Assembly: GCA_021827985.1 (NCBI GenBank)
Contig: JAKATL010000010.1
Span: 1 to 64,000 of the forward strand
DNA length: 64,000 nucleotides
Source: a bacterium
GTDB taxonomy: Bacteria; Chloroflexota; Dormibacteria; Aeolococcales; Bog-877
Direction of reading: 5' to 3'
Both the position numbers and the translations under genes were made by a program. Under the pieces are notes generated by a model. That model had not been told where the DNA came from. It searched no databases and saw only the letters and a list, made by a program, of their open reading frames with translations. Shown here piece by piece: positions 1 through 9,790 of the stretch (position 1 is its first letter; the number at the start of each line of letters is the position of its first letter).

Positions 1-447
1 CTCGGCATCCGGCCAGGACACCAGTGCGCAACTCTGCCCGGCCTCACCTGGGCACCGGCCCAGATGGGTGTCCCTCGGGCGCGGCTTCCACCGCAACGCC
101 CATGCCACCGCGGTCGTCCCTCGTGGCGACTTCGGCCCCAGGGCGCTCGGCTACGCCCCGCTTAGAGTCGCTTAGAGTCGCAGAGACCCTGGAGTAGCCC
201 GCCCCGGCATCGTCCACGGCCCGGCGGACCCGGGGCACGAGGCGGCCCGGAGCTCCTCGTAATCCGCCACCTGGCTGTGCTCGGAGATCTCCACCACCAC
301 ATCGTGCCGCCGCCGGTGCAAGAGGCGACCCAGGTCCCCACCGGCGGACACCGGTCCCTCCGATGCGCTCTGGACATGCCCTGAGACTAGGCCGGCAAGC
401 TGGATTGGGTGGTCACAGGGCCGCAAAGTCGGCGTGACGCCCGGGGG
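1..447. other. no convincing gene
   Basis: Only short overlapping open frames occur here on the minus strand, none with a recognisable domain. The stretch lies downstream of the J-domain gene and could hold the end of a decayed gene, but nothing in it supports a product. Confidence 0.4.
161..180. repeat. 10-bp perfect tandem duplication
   Basis: The decamer CTTAGAGTCG occurs twice head to tail with no spacer. It lies in the gene-poor left edge and has no visible function; replication slippage is the simplest explanation. Confidence 0.8.
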
Positions 448-1776
448 CTACTGGAGCCCGACAGTCACTCCAAATCCAACGGCCCGTTCCAGAGCCTGCT
501 CGGCCGCGGCCTTGGCCACCGGACCCTCATCGGCGCCAGTCAGGCGTATGGTGACTAGGTTGCCCTTGAGGGAAACCAGCTCTCCCGGTCCCCCTTCCAG
601 GGCGGCGATCACCAGGGCCATCAGGCGGGCCGCGTGGTCGCCGAGCCTTCGGTCCCGACCACACTCCGCTCCGGCATCTCCCCAGGGGAGCCGGTCCGGG
701 ACCACCCCGGCGACCAGCCATTCGAAGGCGGAGGCGAAGCGCCGGAGCTCCGCTGCCCCGGGGGTGTCCCACCCCACCCCGTCCAGTGAGGAGCCCCAGA
801 GCGGCTCGTGGTGGTCGGCGCGTGGGCGGCGTCCGGCAAGAAAGCGCAGGAGGGCTGGGGAGGCGCCCCCAGCGCGGTGGTGGCCGAACCACCCCGCCGC
901 CAGTGCTCCCCGAAGCTCGCGGTCGTTGCTGTAGGCCGCCGCCAGGATCACGGAGGGAGGGGGGACGAGCAGCTTCCCCAGGTGGGAGCCACGCCGGGAG
1001 GCGGCCTCGGCTCGGTCGCGAGGGCGGGGCTCCTGGAGCTGGGTCAGGCCCGCCGGGTGCGGAAGGTTGAGCTCGAAGCCGCGAAGGGAAAGGCGGCCCA
1101 TCAGAAGCAGCTCCCGCCGGTAGGGGACCTCGCCCGGGGAGCCGATTCCCGTTGTTGCCCAGGCGCCCAGGCACCGCCTCACCTGGTCGAGCTTCCAGGC
1201 CCCCTCATCGTCCCCGCCCTTCCCTGCCTCCGCCCGCTCCTCGAACGGCACCTCGATACCCACCATCGCCGCCAGTCGACCCCGCTCGATGAAGGGGAGA
1301 CTGGAAAATGCCTCGCGCACCTCCCGGTGCGGCGGGAGGTCGCCGATCAGCAGCGCCGGCGCGGCTCCCAGCTCCACCTGCGCCGCGAACTGGGCCAGGC
1401 TTAGGTCCCAGCCCCCTCCCGGGACGGCTATGTGGAGGTCCCCGGGGCCGGCTCGGAGCAGCACCCCGGCCACCGGGCCAAAGGGCCATGAGGGGGCCCG
1501 CCGCGGCCGCTTGGGAGCCACCGGCTGCCTCCTGAGGTCGTAGGCGGCGCGACGCTCGGGGGTGCCGACCAGAGCCCAGGCCGCCTGCAGCCTGGTGAAC
1601 AGCCGAGTGGCCCGCTCCTCCTCCAACCTGGTCGTTTCGTGCCGCTGGGCCTGGACATCGGGATGGAGCTCCCTGGCCCGAGCGCGGTACTGCCTTCTAA
1701 GCTCGTTCCAGCTGTCCGTGGGCCGGGCGCCCAGCACCTCGTAGGCGTCGAACTCGACCCGGGGGCGTGGCGGCAT
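448..1776 (-). CDS. J-domain (DnaJ-like) protein
   Basis: The first ~65 residues form a J domain with the HPD motif at residues 38-40, the element that stimulates DnaK ATPase. The remaining ~370 residues show no glycine/phenylalanine stretch, no zinc-finger CxxCxGxG repeats and no recognisable DnaJ C-terminal domain, so this is a type III J protein rather than a full DnaJ. It is last in a minus-strand group after metG and ccdA, with 31 bp and a perfect hairpin between it and ccdA. The ATG start is placed directly at the J domain. A role as a dedicated DnaK partner is inferred; its client is unknown. Confidence 0.75.
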   Translation of the reverse strand: MPPRPRVEFDAYEVLGARPTDSWNELRRQYRARARELHPDVQAQRHETTRLEEERATRLFTRLQAAWALVGTPERRAAYDLRRQPVAPKRPRRAPSWPFGPVAGVLLRAGPGDLHIAVPGGGWDLSLAQFAAQVELGAAPALLIGDLPPHREVREAFSSLPFIERGRLAAMVGIEVPFEERAEAGKGGDDEGAWKLDQVRRCLGAWATTGIGSPGEVPYRRELLLMGRLSLRGFELNLPHPAGLTQLQEPRPRDRAEAASRRGSHLGKLLVPPPSVILAAAYSNDRELRGALAAGWFGHHRAGGASPALLRFLAGRRPRADHHEPLWGSSLDGVGWDTPGAAELRRFASAFEWLVAGVVPDRLPWGDAGAECGRDRRLGDHAARLMALVIAALEGGPGELVSLKGNLVTIRLTGADEGPVAKAAAEQALERAVGFGVTVGLQ

Positions 1777-1788
1777 CAGGGGCGCTCC

Positions 1789-1814
1789 CCTGTGAGCTGG
1801 GCCAGGCTCACAGG
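1789..1814 (-). terminator. hairpin between ccdA and the J-domain gene
   Basis: A perfect 9-bp inverted repeat (CCTGTGAGC / GCTCACAGG) with an 8-nt loop overlaps the ccdA stop codon and precedes the J-domain gene start. There is no T-run, so it may be a partial terminator, an mRNA-stability element or an attenuator. Confidence 0.4.
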
Positions 1815-2533
1815 TGGAAGGGGTCCTGGAAGAAGGCGGGGAGGTGGGCGGAGAGGAAGTCGTTGAAGATGGTGAAGCGGTCGGCCATCACCAGGATCCC
1901 CATAAGCATGACCAGCCCTCCGCCGGCCAGCGAAACCGCTCGCTGGTGCCGCCCCAGCGCTCGCAGGAGCGGGGTGGCACGGTCCATGAGCAGCGCCGCC
2001 AGCAGGAATGGGAGGGCCAGCCCCACCACATAGGCCACCATGAGGGCCATGCCCCGGGCGGTTGTCCCCTGCTCCAGGCCGGAGGTGAGCACCGCGCCCA
2101 GGACCGGGCCGATGCAGGGCGACCACCCCGCCCCCAGCCCCGCCCCAAGGAGGATCCCCCCTCCGAAACCGCCTCTCCCGTGCGGGAGCCAGCGGGCCTC
2201 CCGCCGCAGCCAGGGGAGTCGCAGCACGCCCATGAGCGCGAGGCCCAGGATCACCACCGCGAGGCCAAGGATCGGCGCCAGCACTCCCTTCCAGGGGGCC
2301 AGCAGCCGCTCCAACGCATAGAAGAATGCGAGGCAGAAGAGACCCAGGCCGAGGGCGAACCCCAGCGCTCCGCGGAGCACCCGCCACCTGACCGCTCCCA
2401 GGTCGCCACGTCCCCCGGCGGCCCGCGAGAGGAACGCCAGGTACGCGGGGACCAGCGGCAGGACGCAGGGGGACAGGAACGAGGCGGCCCCGGCGGCCAC
2501 CGCCAGAGGTAGGGTGACTGCTCCCAGGCTCAC
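1808..2533 (-). CDS. ccdA: cytochrome c biogenesis protein CcdA-like
   Basis: A 241-residue polytopic membrane protein with about six hydrophobic segments. Two family signatures are visible: an N-terminal SPCVLPLVPAYLAFLS segment in TM1 and a second GWSPCIGP segment near residue 135, each carrying the membrane cysteine used by CcdA/DsbD-type transporters to carry electrons from cytoplasmic thioredoxin to extracytoplasmic thiol proteins, usually for cytochrome c maturation. It begins with GTG, 45 bp after metG. No CcsA/ResB or c-type cytochrome gene lies beside it, so the final electron acceptor is not shown by context. Confidence 0.88.
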   Translation of the reverse strand: MSLGAVTLPLAVAAGAASFLSPCVLPLVPAYLAFLSRAAGGRGDLGAVRWRVLRGALGFALGLGLFCLAFFYALERLLAPWKGVLAPILGLAVVILGLALMGVLRLPWLRREARWLPHGRGGFGGGILLGAGLGAGWSPCIGPVLGAVLTSGLEQGTTARGMALMVAYVVGLALPFLLAALLMDRATPLLRALGRHQRAVSLAGGGLVMLMGILVMADRFTIFNDFLSAHLPAFFQDPFHL

Positions 2534-2578
2534 CGCGCCGCTTCCAGGCCCTGGAACGAAGCCAAGAGGCCACCCAGC

Positions 2579-4372
2579 CTAACGGAGCCGCTCCACCTCG
2601 GCGGCGGCCACGGCGGGATCGAGCTTGCGGAAGAGGGGCAGGGGGGCGGCGATCGGTCTCCCCGCGGGGAGACCGACCGGGCCCCAGCGGGTGACTGAGG
2701 TGCTGAGGTCCGTGCGCAAGACCAGGTGCGGGTCCTCATCGGGGCCCGCCTCCTGGAACTCTGGCAGCGGTGCCAGCTGCCCGCCCTCGCCCAGCATTTC
2801 ATGGAGGCGCTGGCAAGTGAAGGGAAGGAAGGGGGCCATCATCACCCCTAGGTCGGCGACGCATTGAAGCGCCACGTGGACCACGCTGGCGGCTCGCTCC
2901 CGGTCCCTGGTGATCAGCCGCCAGGGCTCCTGCTCGCCCAGGTACTGGTTCACCTGGGCGGCGAGGGCCATGGTCTGCTGCAGGGCCGCCTTGAAGCGCG
3001 CCTCCTCGAGCAGCCCGGCCACCTGCCCGAAGCCGTTCGTGACCGCCTGACGCACCGAGCGGTCCGCCTCCTGGAGTGCGCCCAGCTCCGGCACCCCGCC
3101 GAAGTGGCGGGCCGCCAGTTGCAGCGTGCGCTGGACCAGGTTCCCCCAGGTCGCCACCAGCTCGTCGTTGTTGCGCCGCACGAACTCCTCCCAGGTGAAG
3201 TCGGTGTCCTGGGTCTCGGGCCCGGCAGCGGTGAGGTAGTAGCGCAGCGGGTCGGGGTCGTAGCGCTCGAGGAAGTCCCGCACCTCGATCACGACGCCCC
3301 GACTGCTGGAGAACTTGGCCCCCTCCATGGTGAGGAACTCACTGCTCACCACGTTCTCAGGGAGCTGCAGGGGAGGATGCCCGGGCCCGCCCCCCAAGGT
3401 GCCTCCGCTGCCGTACCCCATGAGCATGCTGGGCCAGATGACCGAATGGAAGACGATGTTGTCCTTCCCCATGAAGTAGTAGTGACGGGAGTCGGGATCC
3501 TGCCACCATTTCCGCCAGGCCTCCGGTTCGCCACTTAGCTTGGCCCACTCCACGCTGGCGGAGAGGTACCCCACGACGGCGTCGAACCAGACGTAGATCC
3601 GCTTGTCTGGACGGTCCGAGAACTCTGGAAGTGGGATCGGCACTCCCCAGTCGATGTCCCGGGTAACCGCCCGGGGCCGAAGCTCGGCGAGGAGGTTGAG
3701 GGAGAAGGCGCGCACGTTGGGGCGCCAACCGTCGCGGCTCTCGATCCACTCTCGGAGCGCCTCGGCGAAGGCGGGGAGGTCCAGAAAGAAGTGCTCGGAG
3801 TCCCGGAAGACGGGGGTCGACCCGTCTATCCGGGACCTGGGGTTGATGAGGTCGGTGGGATCCAGCATCCGGCCGCAGCTGTCGCACTGGTCCCCGCGGG
3901 CGGCCGGGTAGCCGCAGTGGGGGCAGGTGCCCTCTATGTACCGGTCGGGCAGGGTGCGGCCGGTGCTCGGGGAGAACGCCCCCAGCTGGGTCCGCCGGAT
4001 CAGGTACCCCTTCTCAAACAGGGTGGAGAAGACGTCCTGGACGACCCTCTCATGGTTGCGGGTGGTGGTCCGGGTGAAGAGGTCGTAGGAGAGGCCGAGG
4101 CGGCGCAGATCGTCCGCGATCACCTGGCTGTAGCGATCGGCGACCTCCCGGGGGCTCACCCCCTCGCGGTCCGCCGCCACCAGGATCGGGGTCCCGTGCT
4201 CGTCGGTGCCGCTCACCATCAACACCGGGCGGCCGCGGAGCCGCTGGTAGCGGGCGAAAATGTCGGAGGGAACTCCGAAGCCGGCCACGTGACCGATGTG
4301 CCGGGGCCCGCTGGCGTAAGGCCAGGCCACCGCCACCAGGATGGGCGCGCTTGTACTGGGACGAAGGCTCAA
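2579..4372 (-). CDS. metG: methionyl-tRNA synthetase
   Basis: Class I aminoacyl-tRNA synthetase that charges tRNA-Met. The HIGH motif is at residues 25-28, the KMSKS-loop equivalent is KFSSS at about 353-357, and a single zinc knuckle is formed by Cys150, Cys153, Cys163 and Cys166. The anticodon-binding helical domain follows, but the protein ends at 597 residues without the C-terminal EMAP/Trbp111-like dimerisation domain found in many bacterial MetG. The best start is a TTG; no ATG is available in frame before the Rossmann core. It is divergent from the GT4 gene, only about 50 bp away. Confidence 0.95.
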   Translation of the reverse strand: MSLRPSTSAPILVAVAWPYASGPRHIGHVAGFGVPSDIFARYQRLRGRPVLMVSGTDEHGTPILVAADREGVSPREVADRYSQVIADDLRRLGLSYDLFTRTTTRNHERVVQDVFSTLFEKGYLIRRTQLGAFSPSTGRTLPDRYIEGTCPHCGYPAARGDQCDSCGRMLDPTDLINPRSRIDGSTPVFRDSEHFFLDLPAFAEALREWIESRDGWRPNVRAFSLNLLAELRPRAVTRDIDWGVPIPLPEFSDRPDKRIYVWFDAVVGYLSASVEWAKLSGEPEAWRKWWQDPDSRHYYFMGKDNIVFHSVIWPSMLMGYGSGGTLGGGPGHPPLQLPENVVSSEFLTMEGAKFSSSRGVVIEVRDFLERYDPDPLRYYLTAAGPETQDTDFTWEEFVRRNNDELVATWGNLVQRTLQLAARHFGGVPELGALQEADRSVRQAVTNGFGQVAGLLEEARFKAALQQTMALAAQVNQYLGEQEPWRLITRDRERAASVVHVALQCVADLGVMMAPFLPFTCQRLHEMLGEGGQLAPLPEFQEAGPDEDPHLVLRTDLSTSVTRWGPVGLPAGRPIAAPLPLFRKLDPAVAAAEVERLR

Positions 4373-4410
4373 AGCCCATCGATGGTATCGGCTGGGCGTG
4401 GCCCGGGTGG

Positions 4411-4416
4411 AACAAT
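4411..4416 (+). promoter_or_regulatory. candidate leaderless -10 element (AACAAT)
   Basis: AACAAT lies exactly 6 nt before the ATG of the GT4 gene, the spacing expected if transcription starts at the initiation codon. The first base departs from the TANNNT consensus seen at other genes in this window. Confidence 0.4.
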
Positions 4417-4422
4417 GCCGCC

Positions 4423-5496
4423 ATGCCCTTCCCTCCTCGGGTGGCCTTGGTGATCGCGGACAGCTCCCGCACCGGAGGACCTGAGCACGTCCTCCTGCAG
4501 GCGCTGGAGCTGAAGGAAGCCGGGTGGGGGCCGGTGGTCGTCTGCCCGGAGGGGCCCCTGCGCCCGCGCTGCGCTGCGGTGGGCGTCCCCAGCCTCGATC
4601 CCGGGCGGGGAGGTTGGGATCTCCTATCCGGGCCGGCCAGGCTACGCCAGCTGCTTCGCCGTCTAGGCCCGGACCTGGTCCACACCCATGGGCTCAGGGC
4701 GGGGGGCCTGGTCCGCAGGGCCCACCTTGGTGTTCCACTCGTCCACACCCACCACCTTGACTCCTGGTTCACCCAGGGGTCGCTGCGGCGGATGGCTCAC
4801 GCCCGCGAGCTGAGAAGGCTCTCCCGGGCCGCTCGGCTGGAGATCGCGGTCTCGCAATCGGTGCGCCGGTTCCTGGTCGACGAGGTGGGTGTCGACCGGG
4901 CGCGGGTCCGCGTCATCCCCAACGGCGTCCGCCCGCTGCTTGGCGAGCCCCGCCGGGGTCCTGAGGGGCACCGGGTGGTGACGCTCTCCTCGCTAGTACC
5001 CAGCAAGGGGGTCGACTTGGCCATCACCGCGCTGGCCACGCCCCTCGGGAGCCGGCTTCATCTGACCGTGGGAGGGTCCGGGCCGGAGCTGGCGGGGCTG
5101 CTGGACCTCGCCGCCGGGCTCAAGGTGGCCGACCGGGTCGACTTCGTGGGTCCGGTGGAGGACCGTGCCGCCTTCTTCGCCACCTGCGACGTCGCCTGGG
5201 TGCCCTCTCGCCAGGAGCCGTTCGGCCTAGTCGCCTGCGAGGCGATGACGTGCGGGGTGCCGGTGGTGGCCGCCCGGGTCGGCGGGCTCCCGGAGATCCT
5301 CGACCCGCCCCGGGCGGGGATCTGCGTCCCTCCGGCGAACCCCGCCGCGCTCGCCAGCGTGACCGCGGCGCTGCTCGACGACCGCGAGCGGTACGCGCGC
5401 CTCTCCCGGGCCGGGTTCGAGCGCGCCTCCGATGAGTTCAGCGCCTCCCGGATGGGCGCCCGCACTCGCCAGGTGTACCGTGAGGTGCTGAGCTGA
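4423..5496 (+). CDS. GT4-family glycosyltransferase
   Basis: A 357-residue GT-B fold retaining glycosyltransferase. The C-terminal half carries the GT4 donor-site signature around the [19 protein letters not shown] segment (E-x7-E), preceded by a [12 protein letters not shown] motif; the N-terminal half has the [14 protein letters not shown] acceptor-side loop. It probably transfers a sugar from a nucleotide-sugar to a cell-envelope or lipid acceptor; the specific sugar cannot be read. The ATG at 4423 is chosen over an in-frame upstream TTG at 4351 because it has a -10-like element at leaderless distance and starts directly before the first beta strand. It converges with the hybrid kinase gene. 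Confidence 0.85.
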   Translation: MPFPPRVALVIADSSRTGGPEHVLLQALELKEAGWGPVVVCPEGPLRPRCAAVGVPSLDPGRGGWDLLSGPARLRQLLRRLGPDLVHTHGLRAGGLVRRAHLGVPLVHTHHLDSWFTQGSLRRMAHARELRRLSRAARLEIAVSQSVRRFLVDEVGVDRARVRVIPNGVRPLLGEPRRGPEGHRVVTLSSLVPSKGVDLAITALATPLGSRLHLTVGGSGPELAGLLDLAAGLKVADRVDFVGPVEDRAAFFATCDVAWVPSRQEPFGLVACEAMTCGVPVVAARVGGLPEILDPPRAGICVPPANPAALASVTAALLDDRERYARLSRAGFERASDEFSASRMGARTRQVYREVLS

Positions 5497-5558
5497 GCTG
5501 CCATGGCTCAGGCGACGGGCCCCGGGGTGCGAAGGGCTGGGTGGCGGAGGGGTGCTTC

Positions 5559-7664
5559 TCATTGCTCCGGCAGGGCCGGGTGGTCCGTTGCTCCGGGGCT
5601 CACTTCACCGGGTGCGACTTCAGGCGCGATTCCGACCACCACAGTGGAGGCCCCGGGGTCAGCTGGCAGGTCGGACCCCAAGCCGCCCAGAACCCTGTCG
5701 AGGAGCGCCAAGAACTGGTCGACGTCGATTGGCTTAGTCAGGTATCCGTCGGCTCCCGCGGCGATGAGCCTCTGCTGCTGCCCCGGGGAGGCGTCCGCCG
5801 TCAGCACGTAAATGGCGCTCGCGGCGGTCGCGGGGTCGACCCGAAGGCGGCGAAGAACCTCGGCGCCGTCGATGTCCGGGAGATGGCGGTCCAGCAGCAC
5901 CAGCCGTGGCTCGTGCTGGTGCGCCAGCTCCAGGCCCAGACCTCCCTGCATGGCCGGCAGCAGGAGCACTTGGGGCCGGTGGCGGAGCAGGCGCTCCACC
6001 AATTTCAGGTTGGACAAGTTGTCCTCGATGTAGAGCACGGTGCCCTGGGCCGTCGAAAGAGCGGTGGGGCCAGGCCGTTCCGGCTCCGCACCTGGGGCCG
6101 CTTGGGCAGCTCGTGCACGTTTGAGCTCCACCGAAAACTTGGTGCCGACGCCGGGCTGGCTACTGACCCGAACGCTCCCGTTCATCGCCTCCACCAGCGA
6201 TTTGGACAGAGCCAGCCCGAGGCCCGTGCCTCCCACCTCGGAGGACTCCTGGCCGAGGCGGTCAAACGGACTGAACATCCTTCCGAGCAGCTCTGGCGCG
6301 ATGCCGATACCGGTGTCGGACACCTCGATGAGGACTCCGCCGGACTCGGAATACCCGGCCCGGACCGAGGCCGAGCCGCCAGCACGATTGTACTTGACCG
6401 CGTTGGAGAGGAGGTTCAACATCACCTGCTTGAGGCGCTGCCGGTCCGCGAGGGCCAGGATCGTCTCCTCCTCGAGATCCAGGTCCAGGGTGCATCCCTG
6501 CTGGCTCGCCGTCGGCGCCAAGAGGTGCACCGACTCGGCCACGACCTCGCTGACGTCCACCGGCTCGATCGAGAGGGTCATGCGCCCCGACTCGATCCGG
6601 GAGAGGTCGAGAATCTCGTTGATCAACTCCAGGAGGTGGCGGCCGGCCTTGAGGATCTGGTCAACGCTCTCCTGGTCGTCCGCGGACCGCGGCTCCAGCT
6701 CCAGGAGCTGTCCGAAGCCGAGGATGGCATTGAGCGGCGTTCGGAGCTCATGGCTCATGCGGGAAAGAAAGTCGGTCTTGGCCCGGTTGGCGGACTCGGC
6801 GGCGAGGGCCGACTCCCTCGCCGCCTCCTGGCGCTCGACCAGCAGTGTGCCCACCCCTCTGATGGCTTGCGCCAGCTGTCCCACCTCGTCCCCTTCGTTG
6901 GGGGCGAGGGGGGGCATGACCCCGGCGGGCAGGGCCTCAGCGGTGCGCTGCACCGCCGCGATCCGGCGGCCCACCCCGCGGGTGAAGAGCCACATCGCCA
7001 GCGCGCCGCCGGCGACTCCGAGCGGGACGGTGGCGATCAGGACCACCAGGACGCCGAGGTTGGCCTCCGCCAGCGCCCGATCGTGGGCGGCCACTCGGGC
7101 CTTCTCGTCGGCGACCAGGACAGAGATCGTGATGCGGGCCTGGTCCATGGTCGACTTTCCCAGCTCTAGGTAGGGCTGGAGCTCCGACAGGGGTGCCCCA
7201 GCGCGCGTACGTAGGAGCGCCAGGGTCGAGAGCTCGCGCTGCGCGAGGGCGCCGAGATGAGTCAATTCTGGGGCGATGCGCTCGGAGTGGGGGCCCGCGT
7301 CCCGACGCAGCGTCGAGAGCAGCCCCGGAAGCTCGGCAACCGCCGTCTGGTATGGCGCGAGGAAGCTTTGCTGATGGCTGAGGAGGTAGCCGCGGACCCC
7401 GGTCTCAGCATCCAGCAAGGCCACCAGGACCTGCTGCCCGTATTGGGTGGCATCTGCGGCCTGAACGGCTGCCACGCGGTCGGATTGCTGGGCCTGGGTC
7501 AGGTACAGGAGCGAGCCCCAATTGACGGCCAGCACCGCCATGGGGATGGCCACCACCACAGCACCCTTCCAGCTCAGGGGCAGGTCCGCCCAGCGGAGGA
7601 AGCCCCAGCGTCGCCTCCGTCCGCCAGCGGTTGGCTTCTGGGGTTGCGCGCTTCCGGCGCTCAT
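5559..7664 (-). CDS. CHASE3-type hybrid sensor histidine kinase with receiver domain
   Basis: Domain order in 701 residues: TM1 (about 33-55), an extracytoplasmic helical CHASE3-like sensor (about 56-200) with the DAETGVRGYLL motif, TM2 (about 203-226), HAMP, HisKA with the phospho-acceptor His305 in SHELRTPLNAI, HATPase_c with N, G1 and G2 boxes, and a C-terminal receiver with the acceptor Asp in LLDRHLPDIDG. This is a complete hybrid kinase. It lies 9 bp downstream of the EAL response regulator on the same strand, so the two are probably co-transcribed and may form a phosphorelay controlling cyclic-di-GMP breakdown. The ligand of the CHASE3 domain is unknown. Confidence 0.93.
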   Translation of the reverse strand: MSAGSAQPQKPTAGGRRRRWGFLRWADLPLSWKGAVVVAIPMAVLAVNWGSLLYLTQAQQSDRVAAVQAADATQYGQQVLVALLDAETGVRGYLLSHQQSFLAPYQTAVAELPGLLSTLRRDAGPHSERIAPELTHLGALAQRELSTLALLRTRAGAPLSELQPYLELGKSTMDQARITISVLVADEKARVAAHDRALAEANLGVLVVLIATVPLGVAGGALAMWLFTRGVGRRIAAVQRTAEALPAGVMPPLAPNEGDEVGQLAQAIRGVGTLLVERQEAARESALAAESANRAKTDFLSRMSHELRTPLNAILGFGQLLELEPRSADDQESVDQILKAGRHLLELINEILDLSRIESGRMTLSIEPVDVSEVVAESVHLLAPTASQQGCTLDLDLEEETILALADRQRLKQVMLNLLSNAVKYNRAGGSASVRAGYSESGGVLIEVSDTGIGIAPELLGRMFSPFDRLGQESSEVGGTGLGLALSKSLVEAMNGSVRVSSQPGVGTKFSVELKRARAAQAAPGAEPERPGPTALSTAQGTVLYIEDNLSNLKLVERLLRHRPQVLLLPAMQGGLGLELAHQHEPRLVLLDRHLPDIDGAEVLRRLRVDPATAASAIYVLTADASPGQQQRLIAAGADGYLTKPIDVDQFLALLDRVLGGLGSDLPADPGASTVVVGIAPEVAPGEVSPGATDHPALPEQ

Positions 7665-7673
7665 CCGCCCAGT

Positions 7674-8984
7674 CTACGGACCAGACCGCGACCAGGATGG
7701 CTGTCCCGCCGCCGCCGCGGCGGCTGGGCTCGGCACCAGGACTGGGGCCGGACGGCCGAGCAGGAACCCCTGGCCCAAGCGAACTCCGAGGCCTTTGAGG
7801 GCGTTCAGCTCGGCCATGGTCTCGATCCCCTCGGCCACGACCTCCGATCCGGTAGTGTCACTTAGGGCCATCAGAGCCCGCACTAGAACCCTCCTGGCGG
7901 GATCCGAATCGAGATCTTGGATCAGCGAACGGTCCAGCTTGATCACGTCGGGGTGCAAGCGGAGCACGTGCTGGAAGCTGGAGATCCCGGCGCCAGTGTC
8001 GTCGATAGCCAATCTGATCCCCGCGGACTGGAGCCTGGCTCGAACCTCGAGTAGCTGCGAGTAATCGGCCACCTCTACGTGCTCGGTCAGTTCCACCACG
8101 GCCACCCCCCTGGGGACCGACCCCAGCACCGCGCTGGCCTCGGGACAGCACAGAGCAGCGGGAGATAGGTTGACCGCCAGATAGCCCCTGGCCCCCAGCT
8201 GTCCCCATGCGGCGACCGCGTGGCGCACCAGAGAGAGTTCCGCCTCGACCCCCATCCCCACCGCCTCTGCCTCCGCCAACCATAGATTGGGGGGTCGAGC
8301 GGGGGTCTCCTGGAAGCGCGCCAGAGCCTCCACCCCTTCCATCTTCCCCGACCACAGGTCGACGATGGGCTGGAAGTGGATGCGGACCCCGTCACCATGG
8401 AGGACGCGCTCCACCCGCGCGACCACCGTCCGCCGTGCCTCCTCGACCATGGCCAGGCGGCGGCGCTCCCGATCCACTTCCATCTCAAGGTCGCGGTTGT
8501 GGCGACGCAGAGCCAGATTCAGCCGCCTTGTCTCCAGTAGGTTCCGCACCCGCAGGGTCACTTCCGTGTAGTCGAACGGTTTGGTCAGGAAATCGGCGGC
8601 CCCGGCAGCGAGTACCCTGTCCCGGGCCACCCGGGAAGCGTCTGCCGTCACCACGATCACCGGCAGGAACTCGCCGTCCGGCACCGCGGCTCGGATTCGA
8701 GCCATGACCTCCAGGCCGTCCATCTGTGGCATGTGGAGGTCGAGGAGCACCAGGTCCGGTTCGCTGGCGACGAAGGCATTGAAAGCTTCACCAGCTTCGA
8801 GGCAGGTGGCGACCTCGATATTCCCGGACCGGGCCAGGATCCGCTCCAGCAGCCGGACGTTCGAGGGATTGTCGTCGACCACCAGGACCGTCTCCCTCGA
8901 TGGCGCGTCCAGCGCCACGGTGGCCGCCGAGGCAGGGTGCCCGGAAGGGCTCGGCCTCCAGTCCTTCGCCATCGTCAAGTGCAC
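7674..8984 (-). CDS. response regulator with EAL (c-di-GMP phosphodiesterase) domain
   Basis: An N-terminal receiver (about residues 31-150) has the acidic pair in VVDDN and the phospho-acceptor Asp82 in LLDLHMPQMDG. A short coiled linker (about 150-190) leads to an EAL domain. Its catalytic set appears intact: EGVEALAR, LAVNLSP, ELTEH, the DD of AIDDTGAG, K of VIKLDRSL and E of VAEGIET, which predicts hydrolysis of cyclic di-GMP to pGpG. The DDFGTGYSSL-type motif is slightly changed to DDTGAGISSF. An in-frame ATG four codons downstream is an alternative start. It is immediately upstream of the hybrid kinase, its likely phosphodonor. Confidence 0.93.
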   Translation of the reverse strand: MHLTMAKDWRPSPSGHPASAATVALDAPSRETVLVVDDNPSNVRLLERILARSGNIEVATCLEAGEAFNAFVASEPDLVLLDLHMPQMDGLEVMARIRAAVPDGEFLPVIVVTADASRVARDRVLAAGAADFLTKPFDYTEVTLRVRNLLETRRLNLALRRHNRDLEMEVDRERRRLAMVEEARRTVVARVERVLHGDGVRIHFQPIVDLWSGKMEGVEALARFQETPARPPNLWLAEAEAVGMGVEAELSLVRHAVAAWGQLGARGYLAVNLSPAALCCPEASAVLGSVPRGVAVVELTEHVEVADYSQLLEVRARLQSAGIRLAIDDTGAGISSFQHVLRLHPDVIKLDRSLIQDLDSDPARRVLVRALMALSDTTGSEVVAEGIETMAELNALKGLGVRLGQGFLLGRPAPVLVPSPAAAAAAGQPSWSRSGP

Positions 8985-9176
8985 CCTCCGCTGGCATGGG
9001 GACTGGGCACCGGCACCATGCCCAGACTGTCCATGGAGGGGAGCTTGCTCCCAGGACTAAGCGGACGCCGCCCGCGTCACCGAATGGTGACCGGGAGGAC
9101 ATACGACCGCCACCCACTCGCTTGCCCGGGCCGGGAGAGGAGACTGCTTTCGCCTGTGCCGATCCCGGCAGAGGCC

Positions 9177-9773
9177 CTACTTCTTGGACGGCTGGTAGTA
9201 GGGGTTGGTGCCCTGGGCGTGGTCGGTGGTGTCCACCACGTCACTCAGCTCCGAGAACCGCTCGAGGATGGCGGTGCGAACCCCCTGGGAGAGGGTGACC
9301 TCGGCGAGGCCGCAGCCCTGGCAGCCCCCTCCCATCTGCACGTAGGCGACCCCGTCGGCGAGGTCCAGCAGCCCGATGTACCCACCATGGGCCGCCACCG
9401 CGGGGTTGATCTCCTCATCCAGCAGACGCTGGACCGCGCTCGCCAAGGGGTCGGAATCGGGGTCGTAGTCGGTCTGCAGCGCCAGCGCCCCCGTTAGGGG
9501 ATCGGCGTCCACCCGGGCACCGACCACGTGACGGGATATGACCTTGGGAGCCACGAACGTGATGTCGTCGGCGCCTGCCACCAGGACCTCGTCCGCTCGC
9601 GGGTCCCCCGCCTCGACCAAGGAGAAGGAGTACTGGAGCCGGTCACCCTGCAGGCCCCCCGGCGAGATCGCCACCCAGGCCTCGGGATGCCCCTGGCGCT
9701 CGCGGAACTGGCGGATGCGCGCGGCCGCCCTCTCAGTGAGATCGAGCTGGGGCAGGTCGGGCGCAGAGGTCAT
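9177..9773 (-). CDS. nfuA: NfuA-like Fe-S cluster carrier
   Basis: The 198 residues combine an N-terminal A-type-like domain that has lost the usual three cysteines with a C-terminal NifU domain containing the GGCQGC CxxC pair, which binds a shared [4Fe-4S] cluster at the dimer interface. This is the architecture of NfuA, which delivers clusters to apo-enzymes under stress. The gene is divergent from the ATP-grasp gene with only 17 bp between the two ATG codons, so their promoters must overlap the opposing genes. Two A-type carriers occur elsewhere in the window (45.1 and 50.3 kb). Confidence 0.9.
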   Translation of the reverse strand: MTSAPDLPQLDLTERAAARIRQFRERQGHPEAWVAISPGGLQGDRLQYSFSLVEAGDPRADEVLVAGADDITFVAPKVISRHVVGARVDADPLTGALALQTDYDPDSDPLASAVQRLLDEEINPAVAAHGGYIGLLDLADGVAYVQMGGGCQGCGLAEVTLSQGVRTAILERFSELSDVVDTTDHAQGTNPYYQPSKK

Positions 9774-9778
9774 GGCGA

Positions 9779-9784
9779 TAGTCT
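9779..9784 (+). promoter_or_regulatory. leaderless -10 element (TAGTCT)
   Basis: TAGTCT is followed by 6 nt and then the ATG of the ATP-grasp gene. The same 17-bp gap read on the other strand gives CAGACT 6 nt before the nfuA ATG, so the divergent pair may share a compact bidirectional leaderless promoter. Confidence 0.55.
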
Positions 9785-9790
9785 GACGCC

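Noticed and set aside
161-180. Tandem decamer as a regulatory repeat
   Set aside because: Only two units, no nearby promoter or gene start; best explained as a chance duplication.
5541-7169. 542-residue plus-strand open frame
   Set aside because: Lies entirely antisense to the hybrid histidine kinase; its composition is that of a GC-rich shadow frame and it has no domain.
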